DNA from: Nocardioides conyzicola
Lineage (GTDB): Bacteria; Actinomycetota; Actinomycetes; Propionibacteriales; Nocardioidaceae
DNA length: 64,000 bases
Reading direction: 5' to 3'
Assembly (NCBI RefSeq): GCF_039543825.1
Contig: NZ_BAABKM010000004.1
Span: forward strand, 124,001 to 188,000
In this document: one piece after another, positions 24,583 through 32,811 of the stretch
How the letters are laid out: the number at the start of each line of letters is the position of its first letter
How positions within the stretch are numbered: the stretch's first letter is position 1
Notes under the pieces: generated by a model
Databases searched by the model: none
What the model was told of the DNA's origin: nothing
The model's input: only the letters and a program-made list of their open reading frames with translations
Translations under genes and position numbers: made by a program

Positions 24583-25362
24583 ATGGCAGGACGCATCCAG
24601 GACCGGGTCGCGGTCGTCACCGGCGGCTGCTCGGGCATCGGCCTGGCCACGGTCCAGCGGTTCGTCGCGGAGGGCGCGAAGGTCGTCATCGGCGACCTCA
24701 ACGACCAGCGCGGCGCGGAGATCGTGGCCGAGCTCGGCGGACCCGACGTGGCGACGTACGTCCACGTCGACGTGACGTCCAAGGAGGAGGTGGACGCGCT
24801 GTTCAAGACGGCGAAGGACACCTACGGCTCGGTCGACATCGCGTTCAACAACGCCGGCATCAGCCCGCCGGAGGACGACTCGATCCTCGACACCGACCTC
24901 GACGCCTGGCGCAAGGTGCAGGAGGTCAACCTGACCTCGGTCTACCTGTGCTGCAAGGCAGCGCTGCCCTACATGCTCGAGCAGGGCAAGGGGTCGATCA
25001 TCAACACCGCGTCGTTCGTCGCGGTGATGGGTGCGGCGACGTCCCAGATCTCCTACTCCGCCTCGAAGGGCGGCGTGCTGTCGATGAGCCGCGAGCTCGG
25101 CGTGCAGTTCGCCCGCCAGGGCGTGCGCGTCAACGCGCTGTGCCCCGGGCCGGTCAACACCCCGCTGCTGCAGGAGCTCTTCGCCAAGGACGAGGAGCGC
25201 GCCGCGCGCCGCCTCGTGCACGTGCCGATGGGGCGCTTCGGCGAGCCGGAGGAGATGGCGTCCGCCGTGCTGTTCCTGGCCTCCGACGACTCCTCGTTCA
25301 TGACCGCCAACACGTTCCTGGTCGACGGCGGCATCTCCGGGGCCTACGTCACGCCGCTCTGA
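24583..25362 (+). CDS. Short-chain dehydrogenase/reductase
   Basis: A 259-residue classical SDR. The cofactor motif is VTGGCSGIGLATVQRF near residue 14, NNAGISPP follows, and the catalytic Tyr-Lys pair is in ISYSASKGG near residue 158. Acidic residue D at the end of beta-2 (VIGDLND) favours NAD over NADP. Between an aldehyde dehydrogenase and a gamma-glutamyl hydrolase, an alcohol dehydrogenase step on a gamma-glutamylated amino-alcohol is a natural role. It has a ribosome site AGAAGGAG and overlaps the next ATG by one base. Confidence 0.92.
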   Translation: MAGRIQDRVAVVTGGCSGIGLATVQRFVAEGAKVVIGDLNDQRGAEIVAELGGPDVATYVHVDVTSKEEVDALFKTAKDTYGSVDIAFNNAGISPPEDDSILDTDLDAWRKVQEVNLTSVYLCCKAALPYMLEQGKGSIINTASFVAVMGAATSQISYSASKGGVLSMSRELGVQFARQGVRVNALCPGPVNTPLLQELFAKDEERAARRLVHVPMGRFGEPEEMASAVLFLASDDSSFMTANTFLVDGGISGAYVTPL

Positions 25363-26075
25363 TGCCTGCTCCGGTCATCGGGCTGACCACCTACCGCGAG
25401 GACGCGGCCTGGGGGGTCTGGCAGCAGCGCGCCGACCTGCTGCCGACGCTGTACGCCGACGCCGTGGAGGCCACCGGCGGCGTACCCGTGCTGCTCCCTC
25501 CGCTCGCCCAGGTCGGCGCCGCCGACGCCGTGGCCGCCCGTCTCGACGGGCTGGTCATCAGCGGCGGCGCCGACGTGGACCCGACGCGGTACGCCGAGGA
25601 GCCACACCCTCGCACGGCCGGCTGGCGACCCGACCGGGACGCGTGGGAGGTGGCGCTGCTCGATGCCGCGGAGGCCGTCGGCCTGCCCGTGCTCGGCGTG
25701 TGCCGCGGCATGCAGGTGATGGCCGTGCACGCCGGCGGGGTGCTCGAGCAGCACGTGCCGGACCTGGTCGACCACGAGCGGCACTCCCCCGGCGGCGACG
25801 CGTTCGGCGAGACCGAGGTCGTCACCCTCGCCGGCACCCGGGTCGCGGGCCTCGTCGGCGACCACCTGACCGTGAACTGCCACCACCACCAGTCCGTCCG
25901 CACGCACCCCGGGTACGCCGCGGTCGCGCACGCCGGGGACGGCACCCTCGAGGCGTTCGAGGCGCCCGGCGACCGGTTCTGCGTCGGGGTCCAGTGGCAT
26001 CCCGAGACCGCGGCCGACGTCGGCCTCCTCGCCGGACTGGTGCGAGCGGCCGCGGTCTACGCTGACTCCCGATGA
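25362..26075 (+). CDS. Class I glutamine amidotransferase-like gamma-glutamyl hydrolase (PuuD-like)
   Basis: A 237-residue peptidase C26-type enzyme. Nucleophile Cys near residue 114 (GVCRGMQVM) and the His-Glu pair near 213/215 (GVQWHPET) form the triad; ISGGADVDP is typical of gamma-glutamyl-GABA hydrolases. It should release glutamate from the oxidised gamma-glutamyl intermediate. The start shares one base with the preceding stop (TGATG) and the stop overlaps the next gene by 4 bases. All the core enzymes of a gamma-glutamylation route except an amine oxidase are thus in one transcript. Confidence 0.9.
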   Translation: MPAPVIGLTTYREDAAWGVWQQRADLLPTLYADAVEATGGVPVLLPPLAQVGAADAVAARLDGLVISGGADVDPTRYAEEPHPRTAGWRPDRDAWEVALLDAAEAVGLPVLGVCRGMQVMAVHAGGVLEQHVPDLVDHERHSPGGDAFGETEVVTLAGTRVAGLVGDHLTVNCHHHQSVRTHPGYAAVAHAGDGTLEAFEAPGDRFCVGVQWHPETAADVGLLAGLVRAAAVYADSR

Positions 26076-26734
26076 CCCTCGTCAGCGCGCACCGGTGCCT
26101 CACCGCGGCAGACATCGAGGCCGCGATCGCCATGGGCGCCGACTACGTCGAGATCGACGTGCAGCGGTGCGGCGACGGCTCGCTGGTCCTGCTGCACGAC
26201 CCCGTCGACGTCGCGCCGCCCGGCACCCTCACGTACGCCGACGCGCTCCAGCTGCTCGCCGGGCGCACCCGTCTCCACCTCGACCTCAAGGTCCAGGGCG
26301 GCGAGGCGCCGATCGTCGCGCAGGCCGTCGACCGCCTGGGCACCGACGCGCTGCTGGTCACGACCCTCGACGATGACGGGGTGCGCGCCGTCCGCGACTG
26401 GGCGGACGCCGAGGGGCACGACCTCCTGGTCGGCCTGTCGCTGGGCCGCGGCCTGCGCGACATCCCGGTGCTGCACGCGATCCGGGTGCGGCTCACCGAG
26501 CTCTTCCCCGCCGTCCGCTACCGCCGGTCCGGGGCCAACCTGGCGGTGGCGCACCACTGGCTCGCACGCCTGCACGTCCGCAGGTTCGCGCGCCGGAGCG
26601 GGTTCCCGCTGCTCGTGTGGACCGTCGACACCGAGGACTCGCTGCGCTACTGGCTCAAGCCCGGCCGCGCCTGGCTGGTGACCACGAACAACCCCGAGGT
26701 CGCCCTGCGTCTCCGTCGACCTGACAGGATTTGA
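26072..26734 (+). CDS. Glycerophosphodiester phosphodiesterase family protein
   Basis: A 220-residue GDPD-type TIM barrel. The beginning SAHRC plus GADYVEIDVQRCGDGSLVLLHDP keeps the His-Arg, Glu-x-Asp and His-Asp catalytic and metal residues. The usual G and PENT sequence after HR is replaced by a shorter segment, so activity may be altered. The C-terminus VWTVDTEDSLRYWL and VTTNNPEVAL is standard for the family. If active it would hydrolyse glycerophospho-ethanolamine or -choline to glycerol-3-phosphate and the head group, which suits an ethanolamine pathway. ATG overlaps the previous stop (ATGA); a TACGCT 8 bases upstream may be a secondary promoter. Confidence 0.8.
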   Translation: MTLVSAHRCLTAADIEAAIAMGADYVEIDVQRCGDGSLVLLHDPVDVAPPGTLTYADALQLLAGRTRLHLDLKVQGGEAPIVAQAVDRLGTDALLVTTLDDDGVRAVRDWADAEGHDLLVGLSLGRGLRDIPVLHAIRVRLTELFPAVRYRRSGANLAVAHHWLARLHVRRFARRSGFPLLVWTVDTEDSLRYWLKPGRAWLVTTNNPEVALRLRRPDRI

Positions 26735-26736
26735 CC

Positions 26737-27699
26737 ATGACGTCCGCAACCTTCGAGAGGCTCGTCCCCGACGTCCTGGGCGAGCCCTACCTGGCCGAGA
26801 CCATCACCCTCCCGCCGGACGAGGAGGGCCCGGTCGTGGCGACCCTCGTCGTACGCCGCGCAGCCGAGCCCACCGGGCGCGCGGTGCTCTACGTCCACGG
26901 GTTCTGCGACTACTTCTTCCAGACGGCGTACGCCGAGTGGTGGACCGAGCGCGGCTACGACTTCTACGCCCTCGACCTGCGCAAGTACGGCCGGTCGCTC
27001 CGCCCGCACCAGACGCCCAACTACGTCACCGACCTGCGGCAGCACTTCGGCGAGCTCGACGCCGCCCTCCACCGGATCGCCGAGCGGGACGGGCACGACC
27101 ACGTGGTGCTCACCGCCCACTCCACCGGCGGCCTGATCCTGTCGCTGTGGGCCAACGAGCGGCAGCCGTCGGTCGTCGGCATGGTGCTCAACTCACCCTG
27201 GCTCGACATGCAGGGCGGCCGGCTGATGCAAGGGCTCGGCACGTCCGTCGTCAAGCAGGTCGGCGCCCGGCAGCCGACCCGGCAGATCCCCCGCACCGTC
27301 GGCGGCCACTACGGCCGCAGCCTGCACGTCGACCACGCCGGCGAGTGGCCGTTCAACACCGACTGGAAGCCGCTCGACTCGTTCCCGGTCACCTTCGGCT
27401 GGCTGAGCGCCATCCGCCGCGGCCACGCCGAGCTGCAGGCCGGCCTCGAGGTCGGCTGCCCGGTGCTCGTGCTCTCGTCGGGCGGGACCCGGTGGCCCAA
27501 GGAGATGGGCGACGACGTGCACAACTTCGACATCGTGCTCGAGGTGCCGCAGATCCGGAAGTGGGCGACCGCCATCGGCCGCCACGTCACCTACGTCGCC
27601 ATCGAGGGCGCCCGCCATGACGTCGTGCTGTCGCTGCCCGGTCCCCGCGCCGCGGCGTACGCCGAGATCGACCGCTGGATGTCGACGTACGTCGACTGA
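26737..27699 (+). CDS. Alpha/beta hydrolase (serine aminopeptidase S33/lysophospholipase-like)
   Basis: A 320-residue hydrolase. The oxyanion region is YVHGFCDYFF, the nucleophile Ser is in LTAHSTGGLILS near residue 131, and the C-terminal His is in EGARHDVVLS. The fold and the FCDYFFQTAYAEWW pattern resemble lysophospholipase-type proteins. Behind a glycerophosphodiesterase it could supply glycerophosphodiesters by removing acyl chains, which is an inference from position. ATG 26737 is preferred to the TTG six bases upstream. It ends 6 bases from the convergent nitroreductase stop. Confidence 0.82.
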   Translation: MTSATFERLVPDVLGEPYLAETITLPPDEEGPVVATLVVRRAAEPTGRAVLYVHGFCDYFFQTAYAEWWTERGYDFYALDLRKYGRSLRPHQTPNYVTDLRQHFGELDAALHRIAERDGHDHVVLTAHSTGGLILSLWANERQPSVVGMVLNSPWLDMQGGRLMQGLGTSVVKQVGARQPTRQIPRTVGGHYGRSLHVDHAGEWPFNTDWKPLDSFPVTFGWLSAIRRGHAELQAGLEVGCPVLVLSSGGTRWPKEMGDDVHNFDIVLEVPQIRKWATAIGRHVTYVAIEGARHDVVLSLPGPRAAAYAEIDRWMSTYVD

Positions 27700-27705
27700 G
27701 CGTCG

Positions 27706-28368
27706 TCAGCTGAACGGCTGGCCGTCGAACCGCTCCCGGGTCACGAACTCCTCGACCTCGTTGCGGCGCAGCTTGGTGAGCTGCTTGACCGGCTGACCGA
27801 TCGGGAGCACGGCCGCGACGGCGTACTCGTCCGGGATGCCGAGGAGCCCACGCACGGCCGGCTCCTCGGCGGCCGCCATCGTGGTGATGGTGCCGCCGAA
27901 GCCCTCGTTGCGGGCCGCGAGCAGGATGTTCCAGACCATCGGGTAGACCGAGGCGCCGCTGATGACACCGACCCGGTCGAGGAGCTGGTCGGTGGACGCG
28001 ATGACGCCGAGGTCCACGCAGACGACCAGGACGGCTCCGGCGGTGAGCACGGGCTTGGTGAACTGCTCCGGTACGTCGGTCGCCTCGATCTCCTCGGGCG
28101 TCGGGATGGGCGGCTCCAGGCTGTTCCACGGGCTCTGCCCGGCCTTGATCTGCGCGACGTAGCGGCGGACGGCAGGCTTGTTGAGCTCGGCGAGACGCTC
28201 GCGGGTCTGCTGGTCGCGGACGACGACGATCCGCACGCCCTGGCGGTTGCCGCCGCTCGGCGCGAACCGGGCGTTGTCGAGGATCCGGCGCAGGGTCTCG
28301 TCGGGCAGGGGCTCGTCGGTGAACTCCCGGACGGCCGGGGTCGTCCGCATCACGTCGTACAGGTCCAT
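27706..28368 (-). CDS. Nitroreductase family protein
   Basis: A 220-residue FMN-dependent nitroreductase. TTPAVREFTDEPLPDETLRRIL then ARFAPSGGNRQG are the canonical N-terminal FMN-phosphate and dimer-interface motifs, and GLLGIPDEYAVAAVLPIGQP is the C-terminal signature. It probably reduces nitro, quinone or enone groups with NAD(P)H. It is a single gene, divergent from the small membrane protein gene at 28421. Confidence 0.92.
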   Translation of the reverse strand: MDLYDVMRTTPAVREFTDEPLPDETLRRILDNARFAPSGGNRQGVRIVVVRDQQTRERLAELNKPAVRRYVAQIKAGQSPWNSLEPPIPTPEEIEATDVPEQFTKPVLTAGAVLVVCVDLGVIASTDQLLDRVGVISGASVYPMVWNILLAARNEGFGGTITTMAAAEEPAVRGLLGIPDEYAVAAVLPIGQPVKQLTKLRRNEVEEFVTRERFDGQPFS

Positions 28369-28420
28369 GGAGCGAGCCTGTCACGGGCCCGGTGATCCGG
28401 GCGACCGCTACGGTGCAGCC

Positions 28421-28777
28421 ATGAACCCTGTGATCGCCCTCTCCCTCGGACGCATCAGCGTCGGCGCCGCTGCGCTGGCCAACCCGCAGGTCGCGGCCAA
28501 GCTCTTCCAGCTGGACCCGGTGACCAACCCGCAGGTCCCCTACGTCGTGCGGCTCTTCGGCTCCCGCGAGGTCGCGCTCGGCGTGGTCACCCTCCTCGCC
28601 CGTGGCAAGGCCCAGCGGGGACTGATCGGCCTCGGCATCCTCGTGGACGGCGCCGACGCCGCCACGGGCTACCTCGCCATGCAGGACGGCTCGGTGTCCC
28701 GCAAGACCGCGATGACGCTGATCGCGCCCGCTGTCGGTGCCGCCGGATCCGGGCTGCTGGGGCTGCTCAAGCGCTGA
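28421..28777 (+). CDS. Small hydrophobic membrane protein of unknown function
   Basis: A 118-residue protein with about three hydrophobic segments (residues ~5-20, ~50-75, ~95-115) and a Lys-Arg end. RLFGSREVALGVVTLLARGK resembles DUF4267-type proteins. Function unknown. The ATG at 28421 is fixed by a TACGGT -10 box six bases upstream (28409-28414), so it is probably a leaderless monocistronic gene. Only 4 bases separate it from the convergent TSUP gene. Confidence 0.65.
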   Translation: MNPVIALSLGRISVGAAALANPQVAAKLFQLDPVTNPQVPYVVRLFGSREVALGVVTLLARGKAQRGLIGLGILVDGADAATGYLAMQDGSVSRKTAMTLIAPAVGAAGSGLLGLLKR

Positions 28778-28781
28778 GCGG

Positions 28782-29546
28782 TCAGCTCAGCAGGAACACG
28801 GCGAGGGCCACGGTGCCGACGACCACGATCGTGATCCGGAGCCCGACCGGTGGGAGCCGTCGGCCGACGGTGGCGCCGATCTGGCCGCCGATGACCGAGC
28901 CGATCCCGATGATCAGGACGACCCACCAGTCGACGTCGGCGACGACCGCGAAGATCAGGCCGGCGATGGCGTTGACGGTGGCCGCGAGGATGTTCTTGAC
29001 CCCGTTGAGCCGCTGCAGCGAGTCGTCGATGCCGGTGCCGAGCACGGCCATGAGCAGCACGCCCTGCGCCGCTCCGAAGTAGCCGCCGTACACGCCCGTC
29101 GCGAGCACGCCCGGCCAGACCCACCAGGTGCCGTGGTGCGGCATCCCGCCGGTCGCCTCGTGCCGGGCCGCCACCCAGGCCGAGATGCGGGGCTGGCAGA
29201 CGACCAGGACGAGCCCCAGCACGATCAGGGCCGGCACGATCGCGGCGAAGGCGTCGTCCGGCAGCACCAGGAGCAGCACGGCGCCCGCCGTACCCCCGAT
29301 CAGCGACGCGAGGCTGAGCCGGAGGATGCGCGAGCGCTGCCCGGCGAGCTCGCGCCGGTAGCCGATGGCGCCGGAGACCGACCCCGGGACCAGCCCGATC
29401 GTGTTGGAGACGTTGGCGGTCACCGGCGGGATGCCGAACGCGAGGAGGGTCGGGAAGGTGATCAGCGTGCCCGAGCCCACGACCGTGTTGATGGTCCCGG
29501 CCGCGATCCCGGCGAGCAGGATCGCGGCCACCTCGAAGAGGCTCAC
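28782..29546 (-). CDS. Sulfite exporter TauE/SafE (TSUP) family membrane protein
   Basis: A 254-residue protein with seven to eight helices in two related halves. The first half has AAILLAGIAAGTINTVVGSGT, the family signature GxGxGxxxxP-like region TLITFPTLLAFGIPP, and the second half repeats it as NGVKNILAATVNAIAGLIF. The family exports sulfite, sulfoacetate or similar anions. Its GTG overlaps the stop of the SPFH gene by 4 bases, so it is the last gene of the ABC ATPase-NfeD-SPFH-TSUP run. Confidence 0.85.
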   Translation of the reverse strand: MSLFEVAAILLAGIAAGTINTVVGSGTLITFPTLLAFGIPPVTANVSNTIGLVPGSVSGAIGYRRELAGQRSRILRLSLASLIGGTAGAVLLLVLPDDAFAAIVPALIVLGLVLVVCQPRISAWVAARHEATGGMPHHGTWWVWPGVLATGVYGGYFGAAQGVLLMAVLGTGIDDSLQRLNGVKNILAATVNAIAGLIFAVVADVDWWVVLIIGIGSVIGGQIGATVGRRLPPVGLRITIVVVGTVALAVFLLS

Positions 29547-30700
29547 GTAGCGGGCGGCTCCTCCGGCGGGGCGGGGGGCACCTCACCGGGGTCGATCGAC
29601 GGGTCGGTCTCCGTGGCCGCCGCAGCCGCGCGCGGGTTGGCGGCCTGGGCCGCCTCCGCGATCGCCGCCTCCACGGCGGCGTTGGCCCTCTTGAGCTCCG
29701 TGTCGCCGAGGGCTCCGCTGCCGCCGATCGCGGCGCGCTCGGTGCTGCCCATGTCGACACGGGTCTTCGAACCCGACGTGTGCTGCGGGATGCCCGCGAG
29801 GTCGGTCATCGTGGAGCCGAGCCCCTCGAGCGCCCGGCCGATCTCGCTCGGCACGATCCAGAGCTTGTTGGCGCCACCCTCGGCGATCTTCGGCATCATC
29901 TGGAGGTACTGGTAGGCCAGCAACGACTGGTCCGGGTTGCCGTCGTGGATGGCCTGGAAGACCGTCTGGATGGCCTGCCCCTCACCCTGGGCCCGCAGGA
30001 TCTGCGACTCCCGGTCGGCCTGGGCGCGCAGGATCTGCGACTCCCGGTCACCCTCGGCGTTCAGGATCGCGGACTGCTTGTTGCCCTCGGCGGTGAGGAT
30101 CGCGGACTGCCGCTGACCCTCGGCCGTGAGGATCGAGGCCCGCTTGTCGCGGTCGGCGCGCATCTGCTTCTCCATCGCGTCCTTGATGGACGGCGGCGGG
30201 TCGATGCCCTTGATCTCGACGCGGTTGACGCGGATGCCCCACTTGCCGGTCGCCTCGTCGAGGACGCCGCGCAGGCCGGTGTTGATCTCCTCGCGACTGG
30301 TCAGCGTCTGCTCGAGGTCCATGCCACCGACGATGTTGCGCAGGGTCGTCATGGTGAGCTGCTCGACGGCCTGGATGTAGTTGGCGATCTCGTACGTCGC
30401 CGCGATCGGGTCGGTGACCTGGAACCAGATGACCGTGTCGATCGAGACCACCAGGTTGTCCTCGGTGATCACGGGCTGCGGCGGGAAGCTGACGACCTGC
30501 TCGCGCAGGTCGATGACGTAGCGCACCTTGTCGACGAACGGCACGACGATGTTGAGGCCGGCGGGCAGCGTCTTGAGGTACTTGCCGAAGCGTTCGACGA
30601 CGCCGGCGCGTGCCTGCGGCACGATCCGGACCGTCTTGGCCAGGAGCACCACCACGAACAGCAGCAGCAGGGCTAGCAGGATCAGGATGGCGAGTGGCAC
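29543..30700 (-). CDS. SPFH/band 7 (stomatin/QmcA-like) membrane protein
   Basis: A 385-residue protein: one N-terminal helix (ILILLALLLLFVVVLLAKTV), an SPFH domain from VPQARAGVVERFGKYL to about residue 190, and a long coiled coil. Inside the coil are imperfect decapeptide-like repeats of the form EGxxQSAILTAEGxKQSAIL and AQADRESQILR at residues ~190-235. The tail is Ala/Pro-rich. Family members form oligomeric microdomain scaffolds. The partner NfeD gene ends 17 bases upstream, the classical stomatin-NfeD pairing. Confidence 0.9.
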   Translation of the reverse strand: MPLAILILLALLLLFVVVLLAKTVRIVPQARAGVVERFGKYLKTLPAGLNIVVPFVDKVRYVIDLREQVVSFPPQPVITEDNLVVSIDTVIWFQVTDPIAATYEIANYIQAVEQLTMTTLRNIVGGMDLEQTLTSREEINTGLRGVLDEATGKWGIRVNRVEIKGIDPPPSIKDAMEKQMRADRDKRASILTAEGQRQSAILTAEGNKQSAILNAEGDRESQILRAQADRESQILRAQGEGQAIQTVFQAIHDGNPDQSLLAYQYLQMMPKIAEGGANKLWIVPSEIGRALEGLGSTMTDLAGIPQHTSGSKTRVDMGSTERAAIGGSGALGDTELKRANAAVEAAIAEAAQAANPRAAAAATETDPSIDPGEVPPAPPEEPPAT

Positions 30701-30717
30701 CGAGGACTCCTTCGCGC

Positions 30718-31182
30718 TCAGGGACTGTCGAGCTCAGGGATGGGGTGGACGTAGGCAGTGGCGCCGCGGATCTCGAAGACCTCGACGGTCTCGCCGACCT
30801 CGATCGAGACGTGCTCGTCGTACGGCGAGGCGCTCCAGGTCTCGCCGGCGAGCTTGATCTGGCCGACCGCGAGGCCGGTCATCCGCTGGGTCACGGTCGC
30901 GCGCTGCCCGAGGAGCTTGTTGGTGCCGAGGACGAGGTCGGGACCCTGGTGCAGGCGGGCCACCAGTGACGGACGGACCAGGGCGAGCATCGCGATCGCC
31001 GTGACCGCGGCGACGATGATCTGCAGCGCCACCGGGCCGCCGAGCGCGGCGGTGATCGCACCGCCACCGGCGCCGACGGCAAGCATGACCAGCACGAGGT
31101 CGAGGCTCATCAGCTCGGCGATGCCGAGGAGGGCGGCGATGCCGAGCCAGACCGCCCACGCGTGCTCGCTCAGCCAGTCCAT
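30718..31182 (-). CDS. NfeD-like membrane protein (short form)
   Basis: A 154-residue protein with three or four N-terminal helices and a C-terminal OB-fold of ~65 residues (LGQRATVTQRMTGLAVGQIKLAGETW and GETVEVFEIRGATAYV). This short NfeD1b-like class lacks the serine protease domain and pairs with SPFH proteins, as here. ATG 31182 is preceded at six bases by TAGGGT, which overlaps the stop codon of the upstream ATPase, so an internal promoter is possible. Confidence 0.85.
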   Translation of the reverse strand: MDWLSEHAWAVWLGIAALLGIAELMSLDLVLVMLAVGAGGGAITAALGGPVALQIIVAAVTAIAMLALVRPSLVARLHQGPDLVLGTNKLLGQRATVTQRMTGLAVGQIKLAGETWSASPYDEHVSIEVGETVEVFEIRGATAYVHPIPELDSP

Positions 31183-31191
31183 GCTGCGACC

Positions 31192-31989
<798 letters not shown>

Positions 31990-32043
31990 GCGGCACACCC
32001 TAGCGACTGGTCGGTGAAGCGTTGCGGCGTATCCTCACCGGCC

Positions 32044-32781
32044 GTGACGACTGTGCTTCCAGCCTCGGTACGACTCGCCTGGTGGGGTACGGCGTGGCTG
32101 CGCGGCCACGTCGTGACGGACCTGGTGGTCGACGCCGTGCTGGGCGACGACGCGACCCATGCCGTGGCAGGGCTGCCCGGCGCCGACCGCACCGAGACCC
32201 TCGTCGTCGCGCTGGGCCGGCTCCGGGCTGCGGGCGCGTCGGGCATGGGCGCGGCGTTCCCGGTCGAGGGCGACCCGGCCGGGCTGGGCGGGCCGGCAGC
32301 GTTCAACGCCGAGGCCCTGGAGGCCGGCGAGGCGGTCGTCGTCGCCGAGGCCGGGCTCGGGCTGGTGCCGCACCGCACCGGCGCCGCGGTGACCTGGACG
32401 GTCCACCCGGCGGCGCGGCGACAGCTGCCCGACGTCGGGGAGGCGGACCGTGGGCTCCGCGCCGCGCTGATCGAGTCGGCCAACGCGCTCGCCCGGCTCG
32501 ACGTCGCGCGTTGGCGGCCCGACGTCGCGGACGAGCTGCTCAACCTGCGGCACCGTCACCCGGTCACGGCGCCGGCGGGCGTGCCGGATCGCTGCGTCGA
32601 CCTCGCCGCCCGGGGGCTGCAGGCGGTCGCGATCGTCGAGCTCGCGCTCGAGGACGACGGCGCCGCGCTGACCGCCGCCGACATCACGGCGCGTGCGGAT
32701 GCCCTGCGGCCGCTCGGCCGGGCCGGGAGGCGCGCGCTGGTCGCCGCCTCCTCGCCCGAGGTGTGGCCCGACGGGGCCTGA
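32044..32781 (+). CDS. Hypothetical actinobacterial protein
   Basis: A 245-residue, Ala/Val-rich soluble protein with no signal peptide or membrane helix. I recognise no catalytic motif. Repeated stretches such as VVVAEAGLGLVPHRTGAAVTWTV suggest an alpha/beta fold; WRPDVADELLNLRHRH is charged and helical. A TATCCT box 8 bases before GTG 32044 suggests a short or absent leader. It lies between divergent ABC ATPase and co-oriented serB, 30 bases before the latter. Function unknown. Confidence 0.6.
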   Translation: MTTVLPASVRLAWWGTAWLRGHVVTDLVVDAVLGDDATHAVAGLPGADRTETLVVALGRLRAAGASGMGAAFPVEGDPAGLGGPAAFNAEALEAGEAVVVAEAGLGLVPHRTGAAVTWTVHPAARRQLPDVGEADRGLRAALIESANALARLDVARWRPDVADELLNLRHRHPVTAPAGVPDRCVDLAARGLQAVAIVELALEDDGAALTAADITARADALRPLGRAGRRALVAASSPEVWPDGA

Positions 32782-32811
32782 GGTGGCTCGACACCGATAG
32801 CGTTGCCGCCG

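Noticed and set aside
21820..25221. An 1133-codon minus-strand open frame
   Set aside because: It lies antisense to the GS-like ligase, aldehyde dehydrogenase and SDR genes and has no recognisable domain.
26731..26736. TTG start giving two extra residues for the alpha/beta hydrolase
   Set aside because: An ATG six bases downstream is in frame and better placed; TTG is rarely used here except where nothing else is available, as for sufD.
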